From: Candidatus Aminicenantes bacterium UBA647
Lineage (GTDB): Bacteria > Acidobacteriota > Aminicenantia > UBA2199
Direction of reading: 5' to 3'
DNA length: 28,715 nucleotides
NCBI GenBank assembly: GCA_002299555.1
Contig: DBOL01000092.1
Location: 1 to 28,715, forward strand
Position 1 is the stretch's first letter, and each line of letters opens with the position of its first letter. Shown in pieces: positions 17,091 to 24,162 of this stretch. A program made the translations under genes and the position numbers. The notes beneath the pieces are model-generated. The model saw nothing but the letters and a program-made list of their open reading frames with translations. It ran no database searches and had not been told where the DNA came from.

Positions 17091-17147
17091 TCACTGCTCA
17101 CATACGGATTTTATGAAAATCAGAAAAAAAAAACAACTATAATAAAT

Positions 17148-18686
17148 TCAATTCTCTTTTCCCCCGCCTCCGTTTCCGCCACTACCCCCGGAACCACTCA
17201 TTCCTCCTCCGACACCGGATGCAGATTGAGAGCCGGATGATGAACCGGTTATATTGCTACCCATACTGGTATTTACTGATCCTCCATATATTGATGAAAT
17301 ATTTCTTTTGTGACTGGAACTGAAGATCGATCTCTTTAAAGCGAGTTTTTGCCATCCTTTCATATCCCTTGTTGAAACCTTCAATTTCGGAAATTTAACA
17401 ACGTTTTCCACCGGATCGTAAACTATCTTAATTCCGGCTCTTTTACCCAGCCTTGAATCGGGATTCCAGTCCCGTCCGATCTTTTCATAGCTCAAATTAG
17501 CAATATTCTTACTTGTAATGGTAGTTTCGGCACCTACCTTTGTAGAAACACCATCAATATTCTTGGCGATTGAGTTTGAGGGTTTTGCAATTGGCAGGTT
17601 TATAACAGATGGATCGCCTGATGGTATGGGAAAATTTGTAGAAAAAAGGTAGCCTGGAAGTAGTCCTATTGAATCGATATTCATATAAAAATAATCTATT
17701 TCCGGGTTCCAGAAATAACCATCTAAATAGCGGGTTTGGGACTGAAGGTCGCTAAATTTTGCTTCTCCGGGAATCCACAACCAGCCATCATTTTTACTGA
17801 AGAACCAGGTTCCAAGATGAACCGGTGCCCATCCCCATGCCTGATTTGGAACAAGGACAAGCTCATCATCGATCTCTACATAGTTGGCATCAAAGAATGG
17901 CCTTTTGTCTTTGAATACTTCTGCGCCTGGTTTCCAGACATAACCGAATAGTTCATTATATTCCCATGTTCCGAACTTAGTGGAGAACCTTTCGGCAAAA
18001 TGTACGATGCCGGGTGAATGAATATATATTGCATCAGGGACATTACTTTTTCCATAATGCAGCTTTTTAAAATTCCTGTTAACCGATTTGTTCCAGGATA
18101 TGAATTCATCATTATTCTTAAATTTTGCTGTATGTTTTTTACCTTTTCTTGGAAATATTACATACTCTCCGGACTTAAGATATGTTTTACTTTTCTCACC
18201 ATAAAGTACTCCTACTTTTCCTCTGATAACGTGAATAGATGATTCTTTTTCACTTGTCCTTATCAGATTAGTAGACCGGTTTTCCATTTTTACAGATATC
18301 TGTGGAGTTATGATCTGGAGTATCTCCTGTTTGTAGATCTGTGCCATAGTGTATATAGAGCCATTCATCAGTTTTACAGTTGATATTTTTTTATTGGATG
18401 TAACACTATCTGTTAAAAATGAAATAAGTTTAATATCGGAATTCTTGTCAAGTCTTAACAAAGTACCGTTTGAGAGTTGTATCTCACATCTTCCGGTTTT
18501 CCCGGTTAGAATGACATCTCCTGTAACCAGCGGATAATTTGTTTTCCCTTTAAACATATCGCCATTGGTTTTTACTATCTTCACATCACCTTCCAGAAGA
18601 GAGAAATGACCGGAGGATTCAATTCCTGACAGATTAATAAAAGTAAAAAATATAAATAGTGGAAAAAGAATAAAATATTTTTTCAT
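17148..18686 (-). CDS. FecR-domain, DUF6600-like secreted protein
   Basis: 512 residues. I choose the ATG at 18686 because GAAGGAGAT sits just upstream and the product then starts with a clean signal peptide (MKKYFILFPLFIFFTFINLS). Residues about 30-165 look like a FecR periplasmic domain (GDVILTGKTGRCEIQLSNGTLLRLDKNS, then an IRGKVGVLYG strand). Residues about 225-330 carry tandem Trp-rich units (GTWEYNELFGYVWKPG, WGWAPVHLGTWFF, DGWLWIPG) of the DUF6600 kind. The last 35 residues are a Gly/Ser low-complexity tail. FecR domains normally regulate sigma factors, but here there is no membrane helix or sigma gene, so a structural or surface role is more likely. The protease-barrel gene follows on the same strand. 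Confidence 0.85.
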   Translation of the reverse strand: MKKYFILFPLFIFFTFINLSGIESSGHFSLLEGDVKIVKTNGDMFKGKTNYPLVTGDVILTGKTGRCEIQLSNGTLLRLDKNSDIKLISFLTDSVTSNKKISTVKLMNGSIYTMAQIYKQEILQIITPQISVKMENRSTNLIRTSEKESSIHVIRGKVGVLYGEKSKTYLKSGEYVIFPRKGKKHTAKFKNNDEFISWNKSVNRNFKKLHYGKSNVPDAIYIHSPGIVHFAERFSTKFGTWEYNELFGYVWKPGAEVFKDKRPFFDANYVEIDDELVLVPNQAWGWAPVHLGTWFFSKNDGWLWIPGEAKFSDLQSQTRYLDGYFWNPEIDYFYMNIDSIGLLPGYLFSTNFPIPSGDPSVINLPIAKPSNSIAKNIDGVSTKVGAETTITSKNIANLSYEKIGRDWNPDSRLGKRAGIKIVYDPVENVVKFPKLKVSTRDMKGWQKLALKRSIFSSSHKRNISSIYGGSVNTSMGSNITGSSSGSQSASGVGGGMSGSGGSGGNGGGGKEN

Positions 18687-18785
18687 ATTATCTCCTTCGA
18701 TCATATTTATGCAATATTATTGCCAGCATTTATACAAAAATATGTCCCAATTCAAGCACATTTCAACTGAATATTAATAAAATTG

Positions 18786-18794
18786 TGTTATACT
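18786..18794 (+). promoter_or_regulatory. Extended -10 element before the fRMsr gene
   Basis: TGTTATACT is an extended -10 (TGn plus TATACT), about 37 bases before the ATG at 18831. Its form and distance are like the element before the bat operon at 6221. No strong -35 is visible. Confidence 0.5.
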
Positions 18795-18830
18795 GTCGAA
18801 GCAAATGAACAATGTTTGATAAAGGATATT

Positions 18831-19292
18831 ATGAACCTGAATGACAATTACAGATGGGCTACCGGTAAGATCAAAAAGAAAATTAAAGATAGTCATAGCT
18901 TGATTTCCACACTTGCCAATAGTACTGCAATCCTTAAAGAGAGCTTCCCCGGATATTTCTGGGTTGGATTCTATTTTGTTAAAGAGGATCATCTGTCATT
19001 AGGGCCATTCCAGGGGCCGCCTGCCTGCGCCAGAATCGATCTTGATAAAGGTGTATGTGCAGATTGTGCAAAAGAGAAAAAAAGTATAATTGTCCTGAAT
19101 GTACATGAATATCCCGGACATGTAGCCTGTGATTCCAGATCAAATTCAGAGATCGTAATTCCTGTTTTTAATCGTAGCGGAGAGCTGATGGCTGTTCTTG
19201 ATATTGACAGTGAAAAATATGATGATTTTTCTGATATCGACCAGAAACATCTTGAAGAAATTGCAGAATTACTGAAACCTGTATGGGATTGA
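18831..19292 (+). CDS. msrC: Free methionine-R-sulfoxide reductase (GAF-type MsrC)
   Basis: This enzyme reduces free methionine-(R)-sulfoxide, an oxidative-damage product. The 153-residue protein is a single GAF domain. The start is ATG at 18831, with AAGGAT in front; a longer reading from 18783 has no binding site and would cover the promoter. All three family cysteines are present: Cys66 (PACARI), Cys76 (GVC) and Cys100 (HVACDSRSNSEIVIP), with the same 10 and 24 spacing as Escherichia coli YebR, plus an extra Cys79. The C-terminal LDIDSEKYDDFSDID strand-helix closes the active site. It overlaps the EamA gene by ten bases. Confidence 0.93.
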   Translation: MNLNDNYRWATGKIKKKIKDSHSLISTLANSTAILKESFPGYFWVGFYFVKEDHLSLGPFQGPPACARIDLDKGVCADCAKEKKSIIVLNVHEYPGHVACDSRSNSEIVIPVFNRSGELMAVLDIDSEKYDDFSDIDQKHLEEIAELLKPVWD

Positions 19293-20197
19293 TCGAAGGA
19301 TTCTTTACAACGGATATGCTGGGGAAGATCTTTGCAGTTCTCTGTGCATTGTTCTGGGCATTTGCTGTGATATTGTTCAAGAAATCAGGCGAGCAACTTA
19401 AGCCGTTGAGCCTGAATTTTTATAAAAGCTTTATATCAACATTGTTAATGATCCCTGTTCTCTTAATTGTAGGTGTAGAACTTATTCCTGCTGATCTAAT
19501 ATTAAGCGATTATGCAATTCTTATAATCAGTGGCATTCTCGGGATCGCTGTTTCTGATACACTTTTCTTTAAATCACTTAATCTGCTGGGAGCAGGGCTT
19601 ACTGCTATTGTCGATTGTCTTTACAGCCCTTTTATTATCCTCCTCTCTTTCATTTTCCTTATGGTTCCGATAACTTTTAAAGAGATGATCGGTGCTTTCC
19701 TTGTGATCCTTGGAATTCTTATAGCAACATTGAAGCTTAAAGAAAAAGATAAAAGTAACAGAGATCTGATGATAGGATTTTTTTACGGAGCTTCTGCCAT
19801 GATAATTATGGGAGTCAGTGTAACAATTATGAAACCAATTCTTGACAGATCATCGGCCTTGTGGGTAACAGAGCTTCGTTTGATCGCCGGTACATTAGCT
19901 CTTGGTATCCTGATGTTAGTTAGAAAAGACAGAACCAAGTTGTTTTTGTCCCTTATGAAAAGGGAGAACTGGAAATATGCATTCCCTGCAACAATTCTCG
20001 GTAGTTTCTTTGCATTAATTCTGTGGGTAAGTGCTTTTAAATTTACAAGTGTGAATTCCGCTGCTATATTGAATCAGACAAATACTATCTTTATTGTAAT
20101 CTTCGCTTCTTTATTCCTCAAGGAAAAATTTACAATAAGGAGGTTTTTTGCTACAGTTCTCGGGATGGCAGGTTCTGTGATCGTTCTTCTGGGTTAA
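19283..20197 (+). CDS. EamA-family (DMT superfamily) permease
   Basis: An inner-membrane transporter of 304 residues with about ten hydrophobic helices arranged as two EamA repeats (about 14-148 and 160-304). Typical elements are ALFWAFAVILFKK near the first helix, LNLLGAGLTAIVDCLYSPFIILL, and in the second half SVNSAAILNQTNTIFIVIFASLFLKEKF. The substrate cannot be deduced; family members export amino acids or metabolites. The start is uncertain: ATG 19283 overlaps msrC by ten bases, while ATG 19316 (residue 12) begins right at the first helix. Neither has a well-spaced Shine-Dalgarno. Its last 47 bases overlap the end of the convergent gene at 20151-21551. Confidence 0.88.
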   Translation: MGLIEGFFTTDMLGKIFAVLCALFWAFAVILFKKSGEQLKPLSLNFYKSFISTLLMIPVLLIVGVELIPADLILSDYAILIISGILGIAVSDTLFFKSLNLLGAGLTAIVDCLYSPFIILLSFIFLMVPITFKEMIGAFLVILGILIATLKLKEKDKSNRDLMIGFFYGASAMIIMGVSVTIMKPILDRSSALWVTELRLIAGTLALGILMLVRKDRTKLFLSLMKRENWKYAFPATILGSFFALILWVSAFKFTSVNSAAILNQTNTIFIVIFASLFLKEKFTIRRFFATVLGMAGSVIVLLG

Positions 20198-21551
20198 CTT
20201 TCCTGAGCTTATTTTTCATCATCTGAGGAATCATAATTGCTGCTATGACCCCTCCTGCAGTAACAATGGGCATCATCATCAATAGTTCAGTCTTTATTGT
20301 CGAGTTAGTTGTAATGGTATAACCTTGATCTGTCTTTGAAGTTATTCTCAAAATAGAGAGATTGTTGAAACTGAGTCCCAGCTTGTTCAGGATATCCATC
20401 TCTTTTGTTTGAGTTTCTTTTCCACTATTGTTTAATTTCTGCTGAATGCTCATGATCTCTTTGATAAGAGAAGAACTCATAAATGTGAATGCATTCCCTG
20501 AATCAGGCATCCCCTTTGACAATATCTTAAATTCTTTGGAGCTCTTGAGTCCGGGATCTGTGCTTTCACCAAAGATCTTTTCTGCGATAACTGAATTAGA
20601 AGCAATGATAAGCACATTATTACTCTGGATTATTCTTGGAGAAAATGTGAACGGCATTTCAGGTACTTTGATCAGAACTGTATCTCTACCATCAATTTTT
20701 TCCACTTTCGTTTCAGGGATTCTGGAAGAAAGAAGTTTGAAGATGGAATCATCTTCAGTTTCAAAAACGAGTGCAATTGCCGGGTCAGGGAACTCAATAT
20801 TTTTCCCTGCTATAGGCATCTTCTTTTTGCTTGACTCATCCAAAGTCAGGATCATACCCGAATCTCCATTAAGAGATCTTAATAGTTTGGAAAGATCGAT
20901 TCCCATATTTCCCAGGTCTTTCTCCATTGAAGTAACTCCGAACCTTATCTTATCATCACCGGATCTTTCTGCCTGATCTTTTATCCAACTCCATAACTTG
21001 AAATAGTTGAAATCTGAAAATGAAGAAAATACAGTACTATCCGGCAGCATATCAATAGATCCGAGATCCCCCTGCGATCTCCCCAGAATATTCCAGATAA
21101 GACCGCTTCCATTACCGGGATCATGCTGGATAACAAATTTAGATCTTGTGATACCCTTTTCATATTCTTTTGAGCTTATCCCAATTCCTGAAATCTGAAG
21201 AAGACCGCTATCACTTAATAATCTGCTTATGAATGAGAACCATTTTTCATTTTCTTTTTTCTTTACGTCCGAAATATTCTCAGAGGAATTTATCGTATCT
21301 TTCAGAGTATTTAGAGATTTGTTAATTGTATTTGCTATTTTAGTTGTGTTGAGATAGGCGAACAGGTCTCCTTCCTGCTCCAATTTGGATGTTATAGATG
21401 CAAAACCAGATTCATCAGAGGATGTAACCATGATATTTGCATTTTTTTTCTTGTTGAAAATTTCATTGAGAGGCCATTTCTGATTGACAAAATAGAGGAT
21501 CAATACACCTGCAAACATTCCTATGAGAAAACCTGCTAAAATTTTTTTCAT
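20151..21551 (-). CDS. Unrecognised protein with N- and C-terminal membrane segments
   Basis: A 466-residue protein with an N-terminal membrane segment (about 4-22), a long soluble region (about 30-425) and a second hydrophobic segment near the C-terminus (about 428-448; LLMMMPIVTAGGVIAAIMIP) followed by a basic tail. The soluble part has regularly spaced motifs (LPDSTVFSSFSDFNYFKLW, FETEDDSIFKLLSSRIPE, NNVLIIASNSVIAEKIF) that resemble DUF3352-like proteins, but I am not sure. GGGGG precedes the ATG, and a fair promoter lies at 21567-21595. The last 47 bases overlap the convergent EamA gene. Function unknown. Confidence 0.8.
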   Translation of the reverse strand: MKKILAGFLIGMFAGVLILYFVNQKWPLNEIFNKKKNANIMVTSSDESGFASITSKLEQEGDLFAYLNTTKIANTINKSLNTLKDTINSSENISDVKKKENEKWFSFISRLLSDSGLLQISGIGISSKEYEKGITRSKFVIQHDPGNGSGLIWNILGRSQGDLGSIDMLPDSTVFSSFSDFNYFKLWSWIKDQAERSGDDKIRFGVTSMEKDLGNMGIDLSKLLRSLNGDSGMILTLDESSKKKMPIAGKNIEFPDPAIALVFETEDDSIFKLLSSRIPETKVEKIDGRDTVLIKVPEMPFTFSPRIIQSNNVLIIASNSVIAEKIFGESTDPGLKSSKEFKILSKGMPDSGNAFTFMSSSLIKEIMSIQQKLNNSGKETQTKEMDILNKLGLSFNNLSILRITSKTDQGYTITTNSTIKTELLMMMPIVTAGGVIAAIMIPQMMKNKLRKVNPEERSQNLPSREL

Positions 21552-21566
21552 TTTAACCCCCGCTTG

Positions 21567-21595
21567 ATTTTATTTTAATCTGAAAATTAATTCAA
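21567..21595 (-). promoter_or_regulatory. Promoter of the 466-residue protein gene
   Basis: TTGAAT, a 17-base spacer and TAAAAT on the minus strand. The predicted transcript start (near 21560) falls at the GGGGG just before the ATG at 21551, so the leader would be only about nine bases. Confidence 0.6.
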
Positions 21596-21621
21596 CAAAT
21601 CCTGATCTGCAGATGTGAAGG

Positions 21622-22857
21622 TCACTCATAAAGGAGGAATTGTCTCCTCAATTCTGAAAATTCAGCCAGTCCGGACTGATAAGAACTTATTATTGAACTT
21701 ACCTCTGAACCTTTGTTAATTTCCATAGAGAGCCAGGAGTTACCTGCTATCATATCAAAATACTCCTTGTGTATCATCATATTGTCAGGATAAATCTTTT
21801 TTATAACAGATATTATATTCAACATAGTATCAAAAGGGGAGTATTCATCTCTGTCGGTTATAAAGAGTTTTATTCCGGAACAATCTTCACCGGAATATTT
21901 TGAGAAATAAGGGCGAAAGAATGTTTCTCTGAATTTAACTCCTTTTAAATTTTTCTTGTTCAACTCTTCTGTGATCAACATTCCATCTAACCAGGGAGCC
22001 CCGAATATCTCGAATGGATTTGTGGTTCCTCTCCCTTCCGATATATTTGTACCCTCAAGAAATACCATGCCCGGATAAACTGTTGCGGAAGTTAAGGATG
22101 GTAAATTTGGGGAAGGGTTTATCCAATGAGAGCCGGTCCGGTCAAACCACAAATTTCTTTCCCAGTTTTCAACAACAGCAATAGAAAGCCTGACCTTGTT
22201 CGAATATATTTTACTATTGAACAATAAAGCAAGTTCACCCATAGTCATTCCATGGCGAACCGGTATTGAATAAAATCCCACAAAAGAAGAATAATTCGGG
22301 TACTCCAGTACCGGGCCTTCAATATATTTTCCTGTAATAGGGTTGGGCCGATCAAAAATTATCAATTCCTTATCTGTTCCTGAAAGGGATTCCATAAGGT
22401 ATCCCATAGTAGAGATATATGTGTAAATCCTGGTCCCGACATCCTGAAGATCAAGAATTATGGTATCTATATTCTCGAGAGCTATCTTATTGATCTTTTT
22501 TCCTGAATCAGAAATATCAAAGATCCTCATCCTTTTGTCGATATCCTCAGGGAGGTCGGCTGAAGACGGAATCGATTGATCATAAAGGCTTAATACGGGG
22601 AGGCCGGTTCTTTTGTCATTTTGTTCAGGCACATTTTCTCCTGCCTGAAATTTCCCCCAGAGTCCATGCTCAGGAGACAGAAGGATAGATATATCCAGAT
22701 CTTTTGAATTGTTCAGCAGTTCAATGGTTGGGATCAAAGATGAATCAGTTGCAGAATAATTGGATACTAAAGCTATTTTTTTCCCTTTTAACTGGGAAAG
22801 ATCACTGCTTAGAAATTTTTCTACTCCCGGTTTAACTCTCTTTTCACTCATTTTCAT
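21622..22857 (-). CDS. DUF1343 (NamZ-type exo-N-acetylmuramidase-like) protein
   Basis: A 411-residue protein of the DUF1343 family, whose Bacillus member NamZ removes terminal N-acetylmuramic acid from peptidoglycan fragments. The visible family pattern is PGVEKFLSSDLSQLKGKKIALVSNYS, LLSPEHGLWGKFQAGE, IDTIILDLQDVGTRIYTYIST, FDRPNPITGKYIEGPVLE, RHGMTMGELALLFN, NLPSLTSATVYPGMVFLEGTNISEGRGT and FEIFGAPWLDG. No signal peptide is visible, and an in-frame TAA directly precedes the ATG, so the enzyme is predicted cytoplasmic and would act on imported muropeptides. There is no Shine-Dalgarno; the TATAAT lies so close that the mRNA may be leaderless. It is a single gene; muropeptide recycling is inferred from the family. 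Confidence 0.92.
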   Translation of the reverse strand: MKMSEKRVKPGVEKFLSSDLSQLKGKKIALVSNYSATDSSLIPTIELLNNSKDLDISILLSPEHGLWGKFQAGENVPEQNDKRTGLPVLSLYDQSIPSSADLPEDIDKRMRIFDISDSGKKINKIALENIDTIILDLQDVGTRIYTYISTMGYLMESLSGTDKELIIFDRPNPITGKYIEGPVLEYPNYSSFVGFYSIPVRHGMTMGELALLFNSKIYSNKVRLSIAVVENWERNLWFDRTGSHWINPSPNLPSLTSATVYPGMVFLEGTNISEGRGTTNPFEIFGAPWLDGMLITEELNKKNLKGVKFRETFFRPYFSKYSGEDCSGIKLFITDRDEYSPFDTMLNIISVIKKIYPDNMMIHKEYFDMIAGNSWLSMEINKGSEVSSIISSYQSGLAEFSELRRQFLLYE

Positions 22858-22866
22858 TTACTACAA

Positions 22867-22895
22867 ATTATAATCATCAGTGCTAAAAGATTCAA
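22867..22895 (-). promoter_or_regulatory. Promoter of the DUF1343 gene
   Basis: TTGAAT, a 17-base spacer and a perfect TATAAT on the minus strand. The predicted transcript start (about 22860) lies only some three bases before the ATG at 22857. Confidence 0.75.
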
Positions 22896-22969
22896 TAGGA
22901 GAATAAAAGTGGGAATACAATCATTTTTTAATGTGAAATAGATTTTGCATCAAAATTTAAATATTGAAT

Positions 22970-22998
22970 TTGATTTGAAACCATAGCCATAATATCAT
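22970..22998 (+). promoter_or_regulatory. Promoter of the 6-bladed propeller gene
   Basis: TTGATT, a 17-base spacer and TATCAT. The predicted transcript start is near 23005, 27 bases before the ATG and upstream of the GGAGGA site. Confidence 0.6.
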
Positions 22999-23031
22999 CG
23001 TCTAAAGATAACAAAGACGTTGGAGGAATCA

Positions 23032-24144
23032 ATGAAAAAACTATTTGTAATTCTATTTGTAGCATTAACTATTTCAATAACAGCAGGAAATATTGTAAAT
23101 AAAGATAAACCGTTAAAAGGTACCTGGGATTTTAATCTTAAGAAGGTTTGGGAAGTTGGATCAGGTGGAGAAGAACTTTTAATTCGTTGCGGACAGATCC
23201 GAACAGATTCAGACGGCAATATTTATATGATGGAACTTAAACATGGAAAAATCTTTAAATTTGATAAAAATGGTAAATTCGTTACCACTATCGGAAAAAG
23301 AGGTGAGGGGCCAGGTGAATTCAGAATGGCTTTCAGTTTTTTTATTGTGGGCGATGAGATTATTGTTCCTACGATGGGTGGGATGTTCCAGTATTTTGGA
23401 AAAGATGGGAAATTCAACAAACAGATAAATACGGGCAGGTTTGTATTCCCCAGGTCTTATCTTAACAAAGATAGTTTTATCTGGGTCAAGAGTGATAATG
23501 AAGGTAGAGGAAAGAAGCCTGAATTGATAAGCATCTATGATATGAATACAAAAAAGAGTGAAAATATCAAATCTATATCACCTGAGGAACTTCTGACCGC
23601 ACGGAAAGGAGGAATGGTCCTGATGATAAAGGATTCCCAGACAACAGCCGGTGTAGTCCTGACACTTCAGGGGAAAGATATTATTTATGGCAAGAGTGAC
23701 AAGTATAAATTCATGAAAATTGATCTCAAAGGCAAAGAGTTGTCATCATTTTCACTTGAGGGAAGAAAGAGGAAATCGATCTCAGAGAAGTTCAAGAGAA
23801 AGAGGTTTGAAAATATAAGTCTTAATGGTGGAAGGATGCCCAAAGAGATGATCGATCAGATGACCAAGGGTATGCCTGATATTGCAACTTATTTCAACAG
23901 GATCTTTATTGGTAAGAATGGTCTGATCTATGTCCTTATTTCTGATCTTGAGAATGAAAACGGTCAGGAAGTGGATATTTTTTCCCCAGAAGGGAAATAT
24001 CTTTATAGCGGAGAAATTAAAATTGAAGATGGTTCGAAGATCAACTCCTCCATCGCATTTCATAATAATATGATCTATATGTTCGTAGAAGATGACGAAG
24101 GCGAATCTTCCCTGATCAAATATAAGGTCGACCTCCCTGAATAG
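23032..24144 (+). CDS. Secreted 6-bladed beta-propeller protein
   Basis: 370 residues. The start is ATG at 23032, with GGAGGA four bases upstream; the frame extends to a TTG at 23020, but that would place the binding site inside the gene. A signal peptide (about 1-20) precedes NHL-like blades: IRTDSDGNIYMMELKHGKIFKFDKNGKFVTTIG followed by KRGEGPGEF, the diagnostic G-K-x-G-x-G-P-G-E-F loop of the 6-bladed propeller family (PF17170-like). Later blades are less regular, with a Lys-rich insert near 245-265. These proteins are common in Aminicenantes-like and Bacteroidota genomes, and their ligands are unknown. Its stop lies in a hairpin shared with the convergent peptidase gene. Confidence 0.88.
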   Translation: MKKLFVILFVALTISITAGNIVNKDKPLKGTWDFNLKKVWEVGSGGEELLIRCGQIRTDSDGNIYMMELKHGKIFKFDKNGKFVTTIGKRGEGPGEFRMAFSFFIVGDEIIVPTMGGMFQYFGKDGKFNKQINTGRFVFPRSYLNKDSFIWVKSDNEGRGKKPELISIYDMNTKKSENIKSISPEELLTARKGGMVLMIKDSQTTAGVVLTLQGKDIIYGKSDKYKFMKIDLKGKELSSFSLEGRKRKSISEKFKRKRFENISLNGGRMPKEMIDQMTKGMPDIATYFNRIFIGKNGLIYVLISDLENENGQEVDIFSPEGKYLYSGEIKIEDGSKINSSIAFHNNMIYMFVEDDEGESSLIKYKVDLPE

Positions 24145-24162
24145 ACTTCAGTACTCAGGGAG
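24133..24162. terminator. Hairpin spanning both convergent stop codons
   Basis: Perfect eight-base-pair arms CTCCCTGA / TCAGGGAG with a 14-base loop. The stop codons of the propeller gene and the peptidase gene fall in the loop and the right arm. No T-tract follows on either strand, so a bidirectional terminator role is only a possibility. Confidence 0.4.

Noticed and set aside
20446..20976. A 176-codon open frame on the plus strand
   Set aside because: It lies wholly antisense to the 466-residue protein gene, has no ribosome-binding site and gives no recognisable product. It is a shadow of the coding strand.
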